From Candidatus Iainarchaeum sp. (lineage in GTDB: Archaea > Iainarchaeota > Iainarchaeia > Iainarchaeales > GCA-2688035), in assembly GCA_017610175.1 (NCBI GenBank), contig JAFCCO010000009.1, positions 1-55,035 of the forward strand: a stretch of DNA of 55,035 bases. The letters run 5' to 3'. The translations under genes and the position numbers were made by a program. Below the pieces are notes generated by a model. The model saw only the letters and a list, made by a program, of their open reading frames with translations. It was not told where the DNA came from and did not search any database. This document shows positions 41,939-50,418 of the stretch, one piece after another (position 1 is the first letter of the stretch; each line of letters begins with the position of its first letter).

Positions 41939-42664
41939 TTAGAGAATCATATGCGCAAGGTGGAACTCTATGGGTGAGCTGCCAATCTTGTAACTAACGC
42001 GCATCGGGGCGTCGCTTTTGAGCTCAAGCTTGATTTTCTTGTTAGGATCCGCCTCTTTGACAACATTCTGCAGGAAATTGAGGCTGTACTTGCTTACAAC
42101 TTCAGCATTGCAGGTAACCGAAACCTGCTTTGTCTGCTTTGCAACGATTTTCAGTGTCCCTGAGCTTCCCCTTGCCTCAATGAAGAGCTCGTTTCCCTTA
42201 ACCCTGAGCACAACACTGCTTCCAAAAAGGGAGGCGTCCTTTAATGCCTCCTTAAAAATTCGGCCGTTTATTTCAATGGTTGCGTCAAAGTTTGAGGTTG
42301 GAAGATTTACATCATTGTCGCTTACATCAATTAGCGGGAGTGAAAAGCTTCTGCTCATAGCCCCATCAAGCCGGAGGTTCATTTCAGAATCACTTAAGTT
42401 AAGAATAAGCTTGTCGTTGGGCATGCTTCTTGAAAGGATTTTGCTAAGCTCAACCATGTCAACCCCGACAAATGTCGGCTCCAAAGAGTACTTCTCAAAA
42501 ACCTTTTTGTCCATTGAAAAGTTTACCAAAACAATCTGGCTTGGGTCAATTGCCCTGAATTTTATCCCATCATCTGAAAAGCGAAAGTTGCCCTCAGATA
42601 TAAATGAAGAAATCGCGTCAATTGCTTTCCTTAAATGTTCAATATTCTTCAGCTCAATAGCCAT
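41939..42664 (-). CDS. pcn: DNA polymerase sliding clamp (PCNA), first paralogue
   Basis: PCNA rings tether polymerase and other repair enzymes to DNA. The sequence shows two similar domains: LRKAIDAISSFISEGNFRFS, RAIDPSQIVLVNFSMDK, LPLIDVSDND, then SMPNDKLILNLS and the C-terminal SYKIGSSPIEFHLAHMI. ATG 42664 gives the canonical length of 241; the frame from 42676 adds a TTG start with no ribosome site. A TATA-like TTTAAA at 42698-42703 inside the end of the upstream kinase gene suggests its own promoter. A second PCNA gene lies 4 kb away. Confidence 0.95.
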   Translation of the reverse strand: MAIELKNIEHLRKAIDAISSFISEGNFRFSDDGIKFRAIDPSQIVLVNFSMDKKVFEKYSLEPTFVGVDMVELSKILSRSMPNDKLILNLSDSEMNLRLDGAMSRSFSLPLIDVSDNDVNLPTSNFDATIEINGRIFKEALKDASLFGSSVVLRVKGNELFIEARGSSGTLKIVAKQTKQVSVTCNAEVVSKYSLNFLQNVVKEADPNKKIKLELKSDAPMRVSYKIGSSPIEFHLAHMIL

Positions 42665-42694
42665 TTCCCAACCCAATAAGATTAGGGCTGTAAC

Positions 42695-43489
42695 TTATTT
42701 AAAACAGTTTCCCCAAAAAACAGCCGCCCCAATGGCAGTGGCATAAGCCCTGTGCTTTGGAAAAGACGGCTTAAAGCCATAGTATGCAAGCACCCTCTTC
42801 AAAGCCCTTTTAACAGCGGGAAATGCATGTGCCTTTCCCACAAAGACAATTTTTTTGTGCCGAGCCTGCTTTGCGGCAAGCGCTGCGATTACCGCATTGG
42901 TTTCCCCAACCATTGCCTGAATCCCAAGGGCAAGGTCGTTTTTTGATCCGCCAACCTTTGCAAAATTACTCGCGGTCGCATCACTGGGAACAATCCCTAT
43001 TCCGGAACCGATTGCCTCGCGCACACTCAAATCTGTTTTGCTTTTTTTTCCCTTTAAAGCAAGCCTTGAAAGTTTTTGGATTGACGAGGTTCCAACCAGT
43101 TTTTTGGACAGGCCAAGTACTGTCCCTCCCGCTAGGCCTGTGCCCCCCACATGCTTTGCCTTGCCCTGCTTCACTGAAACCATACAGGTTCCTGTCCCCA
43201 TTGAAACAACAAGTGCGGACTTTGAATTTGCAATGGTTACGCCTCCAAAACCGATTGCGTCAATCTCGCCAACCCTTGAAAATTTCTTTCCCAAAACCTT
43301 TTTCAGCGAACGGTTTGCCCCCGTAACCACAATGTGCTCAACCTTTTCCAAATCAATTTTGTTTTTGCGCAGTGCCTTTTTCAGCGCGGCCTGCGACCTT
43401 GTTTCAAGGTGGAAGGTTTTGATTGGCTTGCAGCCGCGCACAAGTGCGACATCGGTTGTGCTAATCCCAAAATCTATTCCAAGAATCAT
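42695..43489 (-). CDS. coaW: Pantothenate kinase, type II-like
   Basis: It is an ASKHA-fold kinase. GIDFGISTTDVALV is the first phosphate loop, SMGTGTCMVSV the second, and VGGTGLAGGTVLGLSKKL is the hallmark of type II pantothenate kinases of Staphylococcus and eukaryotes. SDATASNFAKVG is another type II block. It should phosphorylate pantothenate to 4'-phosphopantothenate. Its start overlaps the panC stop by 4 bases, placing it in the CoA operon and supporting the assignment. Archaea usually use pantoate kinase instead. Length is 264. Confidence 0.87.
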   Translation of the reverse strand: MILGIDFGISTTDVALVRGCKPIKTFHLETRSQAALKKALRKNKIDLEKVEHIVVTGANRSLKKVLGKKFSRVGEIDAIGFGGVTIANSKSALVVSMGTGTCMVSVKQGKAKHVGGTGLAGGTVLGLSKKLVGTSSIQKLSRLALKGKKSKTDLSVREAIGSGIGIVPSDATASNFAKVGGSKNDLALGIQAMVGETNAVIAALAAKQARHKKIVFVGKAHAFPAVKRALKRVLAYYGFKPSFPKHRAYATAIGAAVFWGNCFK

Positions 43490-44322
43490 TCAAACACCCT
43501 GTTATCAATTAATCTTGCCTTTTCAAAAAACACGGCAAGAGCGATTGCGTTCCCTGAGCCGATTTTTTCCACCGGCTTAAGGGACTCTGTTTCAAACAAT
43601 TTAACGTAATCGATTTTGCAGCCGGTTTCTGAAAGCCTGTCAATTACCGCCTGCCGCACATTAGCGGGATTGGTTTCCCCTCTTGAAAACATTTCCTGCG
43701 CAAGGGAAAGTGCCTTGTTCAGAACAGGCGCTTTTTTGCGCTCTTCTTTTGAGAGATACTTGTTTCTGCTGCTCATTGCAAGCCCATCCTCTTCCCTTAC
43801 AATGGGACAGCCAACCAGCTCCAAATCAAAGTTCAGGTCATCAACCATTTTCTTCACTATTACAAACTGCTGAAAATCCTTTAAGCCAAAGTATGCATGG
43901 GTGGGCTTTGCAATGTTGAACAGTTTTGAAACAACTGTTGTGACCCCGCGAAAGTGGCTTGGCCTTGTTTTCCCGCAAAGAACTTTTCCAAGCTCTTCAA
44001 CCTCGACAAATGTTAGGGGCTTGGAATACATTTCCCCTGTGCTTGGAAAGAAGATTGCGTCTGCATTTTCTTTTTCACACAATTCTTTGTCCCGCTCAAA
44101 GTCGCGCGGGTATGCTTTAAGGTCCTCGTTTGGCGCAAACTGTGTTGGGTTTACAAAAATGCTTACAACAACAACCTCGCATTCGGCTCTTGCTTTTTTA
44201 ACAAGGCTCAAGTGCCCTTTGTGAAGAAAGCCCATTGTGGGAACAAACCCGATTGTTTTGCCTTTGAGCCTTGCGGCATTTGAAAACGCCCGCATCTCCC
44301 TAACGGTTTTGATTACATCCAA
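43486..44322 (-). CDS. panC: Pantothenate synthetase
   Basis: It joins pantoate and beta-alanine using ATP. The nucleotidyltransferase HxGH motif appears in PTMGFLHKGHLSLV, followed by SIFVNPTQFAPNEDL, FRGVTTVVSKLFNI, YFGLKDFQQ and the KMSKS-like AMSSRN. This is the bacterial/eukaryotic family, uncommon in archaea. It starts 5 bases after panB and overlaps the kinase gene. Length is 278, normal. Confidence 0.95.
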   Translation of the reverse strand: MDVIKTVREMRAFSNAARLKGKTIGFVPTMGFLHKGHLSLVKKARAECEVVVVSIFVNPTQFAPNEDLKAYPRDFERDKELCEKENADAIFFPSTGEMYSKPLTFVEVEELGKVLCGKTRPSHFRGVTTVVSKLFNIAKPTHAYFGLKDFQQFVIVKKMVDDLNFDLELVGCPIVREEDGLAMSSRNKYLSKEERKKAPVLNKALSLAQEMFSRGETNPANVRQAVIDRLSETGCKIDYVKLFETESLKPVEKIGSGNAIALAVFFEKARLIDNRVFE

Positions 44323-44327
44323 TTAGT

Positions 44328-45095
44328 TCACCCAAACGAGTTTTCTTCGGCAGGGAATTTTTCATCCAAAACATCCTGCTTAAATTCCAAGACGGCTTTT
44401 TCAATTTCTTCCGCAAGCGAGGCATATTTTTTCACAAACTTTGGCCTGAAACTGGGGTTGATGCCGAGAAGATCAGTAATAACCAGAACTTGCCCGCTGC
44501 AAAACTTTCCTGCGCCGATTCCGATTGTTGGCGCTGAAATTGATTCGGTAATTTTCTTTGCAAGCTTTGAAGGAACGCATTCAAGAACTATTGCTATTGC
44601 CCCAAGCGAATCAAGTTCCTTTGCGTCCTTTAAAATCTTTTCAGCTTCAGCTATTTCCTTTCCCTGAACGCAGTATTTCTCAGCAGTCTGGGGAAGCAAT
44701 CCAAGGTGACCCATTGCGGGAATTCCTGCTTTGGCCAGTGCCTTAATTACTTCCGGCTTGTTGCCCTCAAACTTTACAGCCAAAGCGCCTGCTTCAATCA
44801 GCCTGGTTGCATTTTTTACAGCGCTCTCACCTGTTTCGTATGAACCAATTGGCATGTCACCTATTACCGGTGTTTTTTCAACACCTCTTGCAACAGCAGC
44901 AGTGTGGCGAACCATATCATCCATAGTGACACTCTTTGTGTCCTTAAAACCGAGAACAACCATGCCAAGGCTGTCCCCAACAAGGATTAGGTCAATGCCC
45001 GCCTTTTCAACCAGCTTTGCCATGGGAAAGTCGTAGGCTGTGAGCATTGTTATTTTTTCTTTCCTGCGCAGCCATGAAAAATTTGCTTGGTTCAT
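44328..45095 (-). CDS. panB: Ketopantoate hydroxymethyltransferase
   Basis: It makes ketopantoate from ketoisovalerate and methylenetetrahydrofolate. MLTAYDFPMAKLVEKAGIDLILVGDSLGMV carries the metal-binding Asp (given here as the N-terminal block), followed by GDMPIGSYE, KFEGN, GHLGLLPQ, LECVPS, and GIGAGKFCSGQVLVITDLLG. The barrel is complete at 255 residues. The start overlaps the coaBC stop by 4 bases. No panE or panD is present in the window. Confidence 0.95.
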   Translation of the reverse strand: MNQANFSWLRRKEKITMLTAYDFPMAKLVEKAGIDLILVGDSLGMVVLGFKDTKSVTMDDMVRHTAAVARGVEKTPVIGDMPIGSYETGESAVKNATRLIEAGALAVKFEGNKPEVIKALAKAGIPAMGHLGLLPQTAEKYCVQGKEIAEAEKILKDAKELDSLGAIAIVLECVPSKLAKKITESISAPTIGIGAGKFCSGQVLVITDLLGINPSFRPKFVKKYASLAEEIEKAVLEFKQDVLDEKFPAEENSFG

Positions 45096-46264
45096 TTTAC
45101 CATGTCCAGAATCCTGTTTGCAATTTCTCGCTTGTGGCTCGGCCCGAAATGAATGCTTTTGCCACCCGCATTTACAACGTAAACCTCGTTTTTTTCAGAG
45201 CCGATTCCAATCCCCTTTCCGCATGCGTCGTTTGCAACAACCAAATCGGCTTTGGCATCTTTGAGTTTTGAAAATGCGCGTTCAACCAGTGTTTTCTTTG
45301 AAACATTGCACTCTGCCTTGAACCCCACAAGGAATACATTTGGATTGAGGCGCTTTATTTTTTCAAGAATCTTTTCGGTTGGGGTGAGCTTTAGGCTGAA
45401 TTCCTTTCCGCTTGCAATTTTTCCCGATTTCTTTTTTACGGTGTAATCCGAAACAGCCGCTGCGTGAATTATTATGTCTGCTTTCACATTTTTCTTAACC
45501 GCCTGAAGCATTTCACCTGCACTTCGAACTTTTACATCTTTGATTGCCGGGCTTGGCTCAATTGATGTGAGCCCCCTTACAAGTGTAACCTTTGCCCCAC
45601 GGGCTTGAGCCTGTTCTGCAATGTGAATTCCCATCTTTCCGCTGCTTCTGTTTGCAATGAATCTTACATCATCGATGTCCTCTGCGGTTCCGCCTGCGGT
45701 CACAAGAATTCTTTTCCCCATTAGGTCCTTTTTTGCAAGTGCGGAATCAATTAATTCAGCCAGCTCTTTTATTGCGGGAAACTTTGCCTTGTTTTCCGCA
45801 ATGTTTGGCTTTGCAACCACAACGTTGAATGACTCAAGCTTGGAAATGTTTTGCACAACGATTGGGTGCCGGTACATTGAAATGTGCATTGAAGGCACAA
45901 CCATTATTGGAATTTTGGAACCAAACGCGGTCGTGACAATTGTTGTTACCGGTGTGTCATCAATTCCTGCGGCAATTTTCCCGATTGTGTTTGCGGTGCA
46001 TGGCGCAACAACAACAAGGTCTGCTTTGTTGGGAACTTGTCCCGCAAGCTTTACGTGCTCTACTTTTCCGGTTATTTTTGTGACAACCTTGTTTTCGGAC
46101 GCCCACTCAAGCACGTCGGGGTGAATTATCTGCTTTGCGCTTTTCGACATCGCGCAGTAAACTTTTGCCCCGCGGCGCCTTAGCTCGCGAACAAGCTTGG
46201 GCGTTTCAATTGCCGCAACACTGCCGGTTACGCATACAACTATTCTCTTTCCTTTTAGGGCCAT
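45092..46264 (-). CDS. coaBC: Bifunctional phosphopantothenoylcysteine synthetase/decarboxylase
   Basis: The N-terminal CoaC half is a flavoprotein decarboxylase (CVTGSVAAIETPKLVRELRRRG, APCTANTIGKIAAGIDDTPV, PSMHISMY). The CoaB half ligates cysteine (GGTAEDIDDVRFIANRSSGKMG, AAVSDY, VFLVGFKAE, VANDACGKGIG). The Cys-containing flap seen in E. coli CoaC is not obvious; KPNIAENKAKF stands there, which resembles archaeal CoaBC sequences as I recall them. A TATA-like TTTAAA lies about 28 bases before the ATG and would start the coaBC-panB-panC-kinase operon. Length is 390. Confidence 0.95.
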   Translation of the reverse strand: MALKGKRIVVCVTGSVAAIETPKLVRELRRRGAKVYCAMSKSAKQIIHPDVLEWASENKVVTKITGKVEHVKLAGQVPNKADLVVVAPCTANTIGKIAAGIDDTPVTTIVTTAFGSKIPIMVVPSMHISMYRHPIVVQNISKLESFNVVVAKPNIAENKAKFPAIKELAELIDSALAKKDLMGKRILVTAGGTAEDIDDVRFIANRSSGKMGIHIAEQAQARGAKVTLVRGLTSIEPSPAIKDVKVRSAGEMLQAVKKNVKADIIIHAAAVSDYTVKKKSGKIASGKEFSLKLTPTEKILEKIKRLNPNVFLVGFKAECNVSKKTLVERAFSKLKDAKADLVVANDACGKGIGIGSEKNEVYVVNAGGKSIHFGPSHKREIANRILDMVK

Positions 46265-46336
46265 GATACAGAATAGCAGGGCACTATGGTTTAAATTCGT
46301 TTTGAAGGGAAGGGAAATTCGTCAAAAAGCGATAAT

Positions 46337-46759
46337 TTAGATGTTTTCGTTTTTTGCCTTCTGCCTTATTTCGTGCCTGTAAAGGAGGTTCTTTAGCTTC
46401 CTAACCTCTTCCTGCTCAAAAACAATGCTTTTCTCAACGTAACCCCTTGCAATTACCCCGAGCACATAGAGCACAAGACCCACTCCAAAAAGGGAGTAGA
46501 ATACGGTGAAAATCTTTGAGACGTCGGTTGTGGGTAAGAAATCCCCGTAGCCGATTGTTGTAAGTGTCATTGCACTAAAGTAGAATGAGTCAACATAAGT
46601 CCAGTTTTGGCCCTGCATCGGACCGTCCTTATAGGTTTCAAGGCCGCTGTAAATAAAGGTCCCCAGGATAATCATTATTCCGAGGAATATAACCGCAAAG
46701 CCAATTTTGACCTTTACCTCTTTTTCAGTTTCCTTGACAATTTCGGACTTATCAACCAT
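46337..46759 (-). CDS. Two-TM potassium channel
   Basis: Two helices (IGFAVIFLGIMIILGTFIYSG and IFTVFYSLFGVGLVLYVLGVI) flank a pore loop with the K+ filter TIGYGD. The short C-terminus is a charged helix (EQEEVRKLKNLLYRHEIRQK) and no RCK/TrkA-N domain is attached. Four copies would make one pore. Length is 140. Confidence 0.9.
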   Translation of the reverse strand: MVDKSEIVKETEKEVKVKIGFAVIFLGIMIILGTFIYSGLETYKDGPMQGQNWTYVDSFYFSAMTLTTIGYGDFLPTTDVSKIFTVFYSLFGVGLVLYVLGVIARGYVEKSIVFEQEEVRKLKNLLYRHEIRQKAKNENI

Positions 46760-46808
46760 GAAGAGAAAGAAAGCTTGAACTTGTTAATAAGTGTTTTGCA
46801 GGCGGAAA

Positions 46809-47555
46809 TTATTCCGATTCAATTCGGGGCGCAAGGAAATAGGTTATGTTTGCGGCACCGATTGCGTAAGAAATTTCAACAGGAGCGTTTGTTTTCAGCT
46901 TTACCGTTACCTCTGAGTCTGATGAAGGGCCTTTTAACATGTCCCGCAGGTAGTCGAGGGGAAACATGCTTGATGCCGGCTGTGAAGCGTTCAACTCCAA
47001 AAGATTTTTGTCGTCCTTCTTTGTTTCGTTATCCACTGAGCCCTTGCTGCTGCTTGCCCTTACAAAAAAGCTGTCTGATTCAACCCCAAGGGAAATGTGG
47101 GTGCTGATAAGTGCCGCGTCCTTAAATGCGTCCTGAAGAACGCCTGCCCTAAGCTTGACGGTGGCATCAAATTCAATTTTTGGGTTTGGAAGTTCTGCCG
47201 AGCTGATGTCAATCAATGGAACCTGGAATTTTCTGGTTGATGCGCCCTTGAACTGAACAAGAAGCCTGCTCTTGTCCTCGTTTAATTCTATGGACAGCAG
47301 GTCGTCGCTTTTTGCGCGCGACATTATTTGGTTAAGGTAATCCAAATCCATTCCAAGCTTCATCTTGCTGTCAATGGTGTATTCCTTGAACGCTGACTTC
47401 TCCATTTTGAAGTCAACCATTGAAATCTGGCTTGGGTCTGTTGCCTTGAGAAGAAGTGCGTTTTCATCGAGGGTAAATTCTGCCTCGTCAATCAGGACAC
47501 TTATTGCTGAAATGCTTTTCTGAAAATCCGCTGCCTTCTCCAAAACAATCTTCAA
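46809..47555 (-). CDS. DNA polymerase sliding clamp (PCNA), second paralogue
   Basis: The clamp pattern is clear: KIVLEKAADFQKSISAISVLI, KATDPSQISMVDFKMEKSAF, QVPLIDISSAELP, ASSMFPLDYLRDMLKG and SYAIGAANITYFLAPRIESE. A GAGGGG ribosome site lies seven bases before TTG 47555, which gives the usual clamp N-terminus, so the longer frame from 47585 is rejected. The sequence differs greatly from the other PCNA here and has an insert rich in Lys/Asp near residue 180 (SVDNETKKDDKN). Length is 248. Confidence 0.92.
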   Translation of the reverse strand: MKIVLEKAADFQKSISAISVLIDEAEFTLDENALLLKATDPSQISMVDFKMEKSAFKEYTIDSKMKLGMDLDYLNQIMSRAKSDDLLSIELNEDKSRLLVQFKGASTRKFQVPLIDISSAELPNPKIEFDATVKLRAGVLQDAFKDAALISTHISLGVESDSFFVRASSSKGSVDNETKKDDKNLLELNASQPASSMFPLDYLRDMLKGPSSDSEVTVKLKTNAPVEISYAIGAANITYFLAPRIESE

Positions 47556-47615
47556 ATTAAACCCCTCAGATAAAACTGAAGTCAATTAAGTTTAAAATGC
47601 TATTCAAAAATCGGT

Positions 47616-48524
47616 TCAGCAAAGGGTTCGAAAGTCTTTGGGAAGGGAGCCGGTGGATGCAATGGATGAAAAGTTGTCAAAAAGCCACAGTTTTACACAG
47701 CCAATTGCGGGAATCTGGAAAAGGGCCTTTCCCTGAAGCTCTTCCTCTTTTATTGGGTAACGCATTATGCATGGCTTTTCAGGCCTGCCGTAAACAACGT
47801 TTCCGCAATCCTGGTCAAGGGTTGTGTTATTAACGCTGTCCCCTTTGGTGAGGAAATAGGTTCCATCGGCTGCGTTGATTTTTGCGGCTATGCGGTGAAT
47901 TATCGGGCCCTGCACATTGAACAGGTTCTGGCTTGAGTAGACAACTATGCTTCCCTCGGTTGTTATTGGGATTGTCTGGCCGTCGTTGAACTCGATTTTT
48001 TCAATCACCTTTCCGTTCGGGCCGTTTCCATAAACAGGCTTTGCAAATGCCGCAAACGGCTTGCCGTTAATCGGCTCGTTAAGCTGCACTTCAGGGCCCT
48101 GCGTACTCTCAAAGTTTGCAGCCTGCAGGATTATTACGTCCCCCCTGTGGTAAACCGGTTCCATTGAACCGCTTACAACAATTACCAGCGGGCTTGAGGT
48201 TCCAAGAAGAAATCCAAACGAACTGTAAATAAACCATGCGAAGAGAAATGCTGAAAGCATGTAAATGCCCCAATCAAGGGCTTCTTTTCTTTCAAAGAGA
48301 AAAAGATATGCGTAGAAAACGGTAAGTGCAACCATAAAAAATCCGGTTACACCAATTATAATGTAAACAAGGGCTGCAAGGGCAAGGTAGCTTGCCACAA
48401 AAACTGCGGTCTGCTTTTGTTCGCTTAGCTTATGCAGGCGCGGCAGGATCAGGAGATCAACATAGGTAAAGGGATCAGCCCACTTTAGTTTTTTTCGGAG
48501 TGCTGAAATTTTTTCCCTGAACAT
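47616..48524 (-). CDS. Signal peptidase I, Sec11 type
   Basis: The serine of VVSGSMEPVYHRGDVIIL, the His of IIHRIAAK, and the Asp of TKGDSVNN form the Ser-His-Asp set used by archaeal and eukaryotic signal peptidases instead of the bacterial Ser-Lys dyad. Three or four hydrophobic helices precede the catalytic domain, more than in the simplest archaeal enzymes. A GTGAT ribosome site overlaps upstream ATG 48530, so ATG 48524 is used. The S-layer protein is an obvious substrate in this genome. Length is 302. Confidence 0.9.
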   Translation of the reverse strand: MFREKISALRKKLKWADPFTYVDLLILPRLHKLSEQKQTAVFVASYLALAALVYIIIGVTGFFMVALTVFYAYLFLFERKEALDWGIYMLSAFLFAWFIYSSFGFLLGTSSPLVIVVSGSMEPVYHRGDVIILQAANFESTQGPEVQLNEPINGKPFAAFAKPVYGNGPNGKVIEKIEFNDGQTIPITTEGSIVVYSSQNLFNVQGPIIHRIAAKINAADGTYFLTKGDSVNNTTLDQDCGNVVYGRPEKPCIMRYPIKEEELQGKALFQIPAIGCVKLWLFDNFSSIASTGSLPKDFRTLC

Positions 48525-48598
48525 TGACATCACGGGTGAACTTGAACAAGCCCCACGGCCTTAAAGCAAATATTGCCCTTCACCGCGGCACCGGCCAA

Positions 48599-48874
48599 TT
48601 ACTTAACTGTTTTCTTGACTTCTTTTTCGAAGTCTGCAAGTTCAGAGTTGATTTGCTTTAGTGCGTTTGCAAGCGCCTTCTTTGGGGTTTTGCCCTCGGT
48701 CTTTACAATAAATTCCGCCTGCTTATCATATGGGTGGTGTAGCTTGTATGCGGCAAACTTTACCTTGCTGTCTTTGAGAAGCGCACTTCTAAGGAGATTG
48801 GGAAAAGTATGCCTTTCACCCTTGATTATGAACTCAAGCCCGTCCTTGCTTTCGTTTATTATTTCAATTTCCAA
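48599..48874 (-). CDS. rpoL: DNA-directed RNA polymerase subunit Rpo11 (L)
   Basis: It is the Rpb11/alpha-like assembly subunit of archaeal RNA polymerase. GLEFIIKGERHTFPNLLRSALL and AAYKLHHPYDKQAEFIVKTEG match the family, as does the length of 91 residues. It follows csl4 on the same strand, a common archaeal arrangement. Confidence 0.95.
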   Translation of the reverse strand: MEIEIINESKDGLEFIIKGERHTFPNLLRSALLKDSKVKFAAYKLHHPYDKQAEFIVKTEGKTPKKALANALKQINSELADFEKEVKKTVK

Positions 48875-48899
48875 TTCAAACCCTCCGATTAAATTTTAT

Positions 48900-49463
48900 T
48901 TAAGCACCGTATTCAGTTGAAGCCTTTCTTTCCTCGTTTGAACCGCATTCCGTGCACTTAAAAGTTTCACCAAACTTTTCCAATGGAGCCCTGCAAACTG
49001 AACAAAATGCTTTCACAACCCCAAGGTCTGGCTCGTCTGTCTTCAAATCCATACAGTCTGCGTGAATTGCTGCAATCTTTGCCTTTACAATGTCACCAAC
49101 CTTAAAAAGTGCCCTGAGATTCTCAACGTAATCGCGGCTGACCATTCTGATGGGAATTGCAGCCCTTCCAAACGGCGAAACCCTTTTTTCCTTTGCATCG
49201 GGGTCTTTGAGCAAGGCCACAATAACACTGTTGTCCCTTACAAGAAAAACCTCGGCGTAAACAAGGTCTCCCCTGCGTGCGCTCTCAAGCACAAAAGGCT
49301 TTTGAACTGAGACCGTGTGCCTTGCTGTGTTTTCAACAACCTTTCCGATTGCCGCCGACCTGATGTCGCCGTTTTCCTCAAATGTGTCCTTTCCGGCTTC
49401 AAACTCTTCCTCTGTAGCTATGAAATCGCCGGGCAGAACCTTCTTTTCACTCTGTTTTTCCAA
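48900..49463 (-). CDS. csl4: Exosome RNA-binding subunit Csl4
   Basis: Csl4 is a cap subunit of the archaeal RNA exosome. The N-terminal domain holds LPGDFIATEEEFEAGKDTF, an S1-like domain follows (RGDLVYAEVFLVRDNSVIVALL; VGDIVKAKIAAIHADCMDLK), and a C-terminal zinc ribbon has CSVC and CTEC. A GGTGAT ribosome site four bases before TTG 49463 favours that start over 49475. Length is 187. Confidence 0.93.
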   Translation of the reverse strand: MEKQSEKKVLPGDFIATEEEFEAGKDTFEENGDIRSAAIGKVVENTARHTVSVQKPFVLESARRGDLVYAEVFLVRDNSVIVALLKDPDAKEKRVSPFGRAAIPIRMVSRDYVENLRALFKVGDIVKAKIAAIHADCMDLKTDEPDLGVVKAFCSVCRAPLEKFGETFKCTECGSNEERKASTEYGA

Positions 49464-49548
49464 AAAAATCACCAAAAAAGAATCGGTTTTTTATATTTGC
49501 TTTTATATATTCTTTCAACACTAAGTTATATAAATAAGGGTGTAAGGC

Positions 49549-50418
49549 ATGGTTTTGGAGGCAATTGTTTCAGGAAAGGAGTTAATGAAGCATCCTCTTG
49601 TAATGCTGTTCATTGCAATTCTTTTCAGCTCAACAGGAATGTGGCTTGCTTTCTTCACTTTCCCCGGAAGCAGCAGCATTTTGGGAATTGCATTTGTAAC
49701 AATTGCGCTTGTTCCCGTAATGCACTCAATTTTTGTGAGGGAGGAAGCCATTGAAGCTGAAACCGGGCACTGGACGCCGAACTTTATCCAAAGGCATTTT
49801 ACATTAATTAAAATTTATGCATGGTTCTTTATTGGGCTTATTATCTGTTACGCGTTCTGGTACGCAATTCTCCCTGTTGAAACAAGGTCTGTAGTTTTCA
49901 GCGAGCAGGAGGGAACCCTTGGAAGCATTGAAGCCCTTAAGTCAAGCATGACTGGAAATTTTACCCTTGCAAACAGCCCGTGCGCAAAAAACGAGGGCTG
50001 CTGGTTTAACCTGATTTTCTTCAACAACGCATTTGTAATGCTGTTGTCTGTTCTGTTCTCCTTTGTGTATGGGGCGGGCGCCGTATTCCTAATTGGGTGG
50101 AATGCTTCAGTAATCGGCGTTGTGATAGGGCGGGATGTTCTGCAAACAATGGCGGTTAACGGGAATTTCCTGCAGGCGTTTGGAACAGGGTTGTACAATG
50201 CGCTTGGCCTTTTGCCACACGGCCTTCCTGAATCAATTGGATACTTCTTCGGGGCGATTGCGGGCGGGATAATTGGTGTTGCCGTAATGAAGCGAAGCTA
50301 CAAGCCGCATGAGCTGAGAATAATCGGCAAGGATGCAATTGTAAGCATTGGAATTGCGCTTGTGCTCCTGTTTATTGGGGCATGGATTGAAGCAATGGTA
50401 ATAGTTCAGGCGCTTTAA
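49549..50418 (+). CDS. SpoIIM-family (DUF95) membrane protein
   Basis: This protein of five or six helices carries FNLIFFNNAFVMLLSVLFSF, GVVIGRDVL and ALGLLPHGLPESIGYFFGAIAGG, the conserved blocks of the stage II sporulation protein M family. In Bacillus SpoIIM belongs to the peptidoglycan-remodelling complex; archaeal members have no known role and cannot act the same way. A GGTGTAAGG stretch before ATG may be the ribosome site. It overlaps the convergent SPFH gene by 4 bases. Confidence 0.88.
   Translation: MVLEAIVSGKELMKHPLVMLFIAILFSSTGMWLAFFTFPGSSSILGIAFVTIALVPVMHSIFVREEAIEAETGHWTPNFIQRHFTLIKIYAWFFIGLIICYAFWYAILPVETRSVVFSEQEGTLGSIEALKSSMTGNFTLANSPCAKNEGCWFNLIFFNNAFVMLLSVLFSFVYGAGAVFLIGWNASVIGVVIGRDVLQTMAVNGNFLQAFGTGLYNALGLLPHGLPESIGYFFGAIAGGIIGVAVMKRSYKPHELRIIGKDAIVSIGIALVLLFIGAWIEAMVIVQAL

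Noticed and set aside
42018-42746. 242-residue plus-strand frame
   Set aside because: It lies opposite the first PCNA gene, which is unambiguous, and runs across its promoter.
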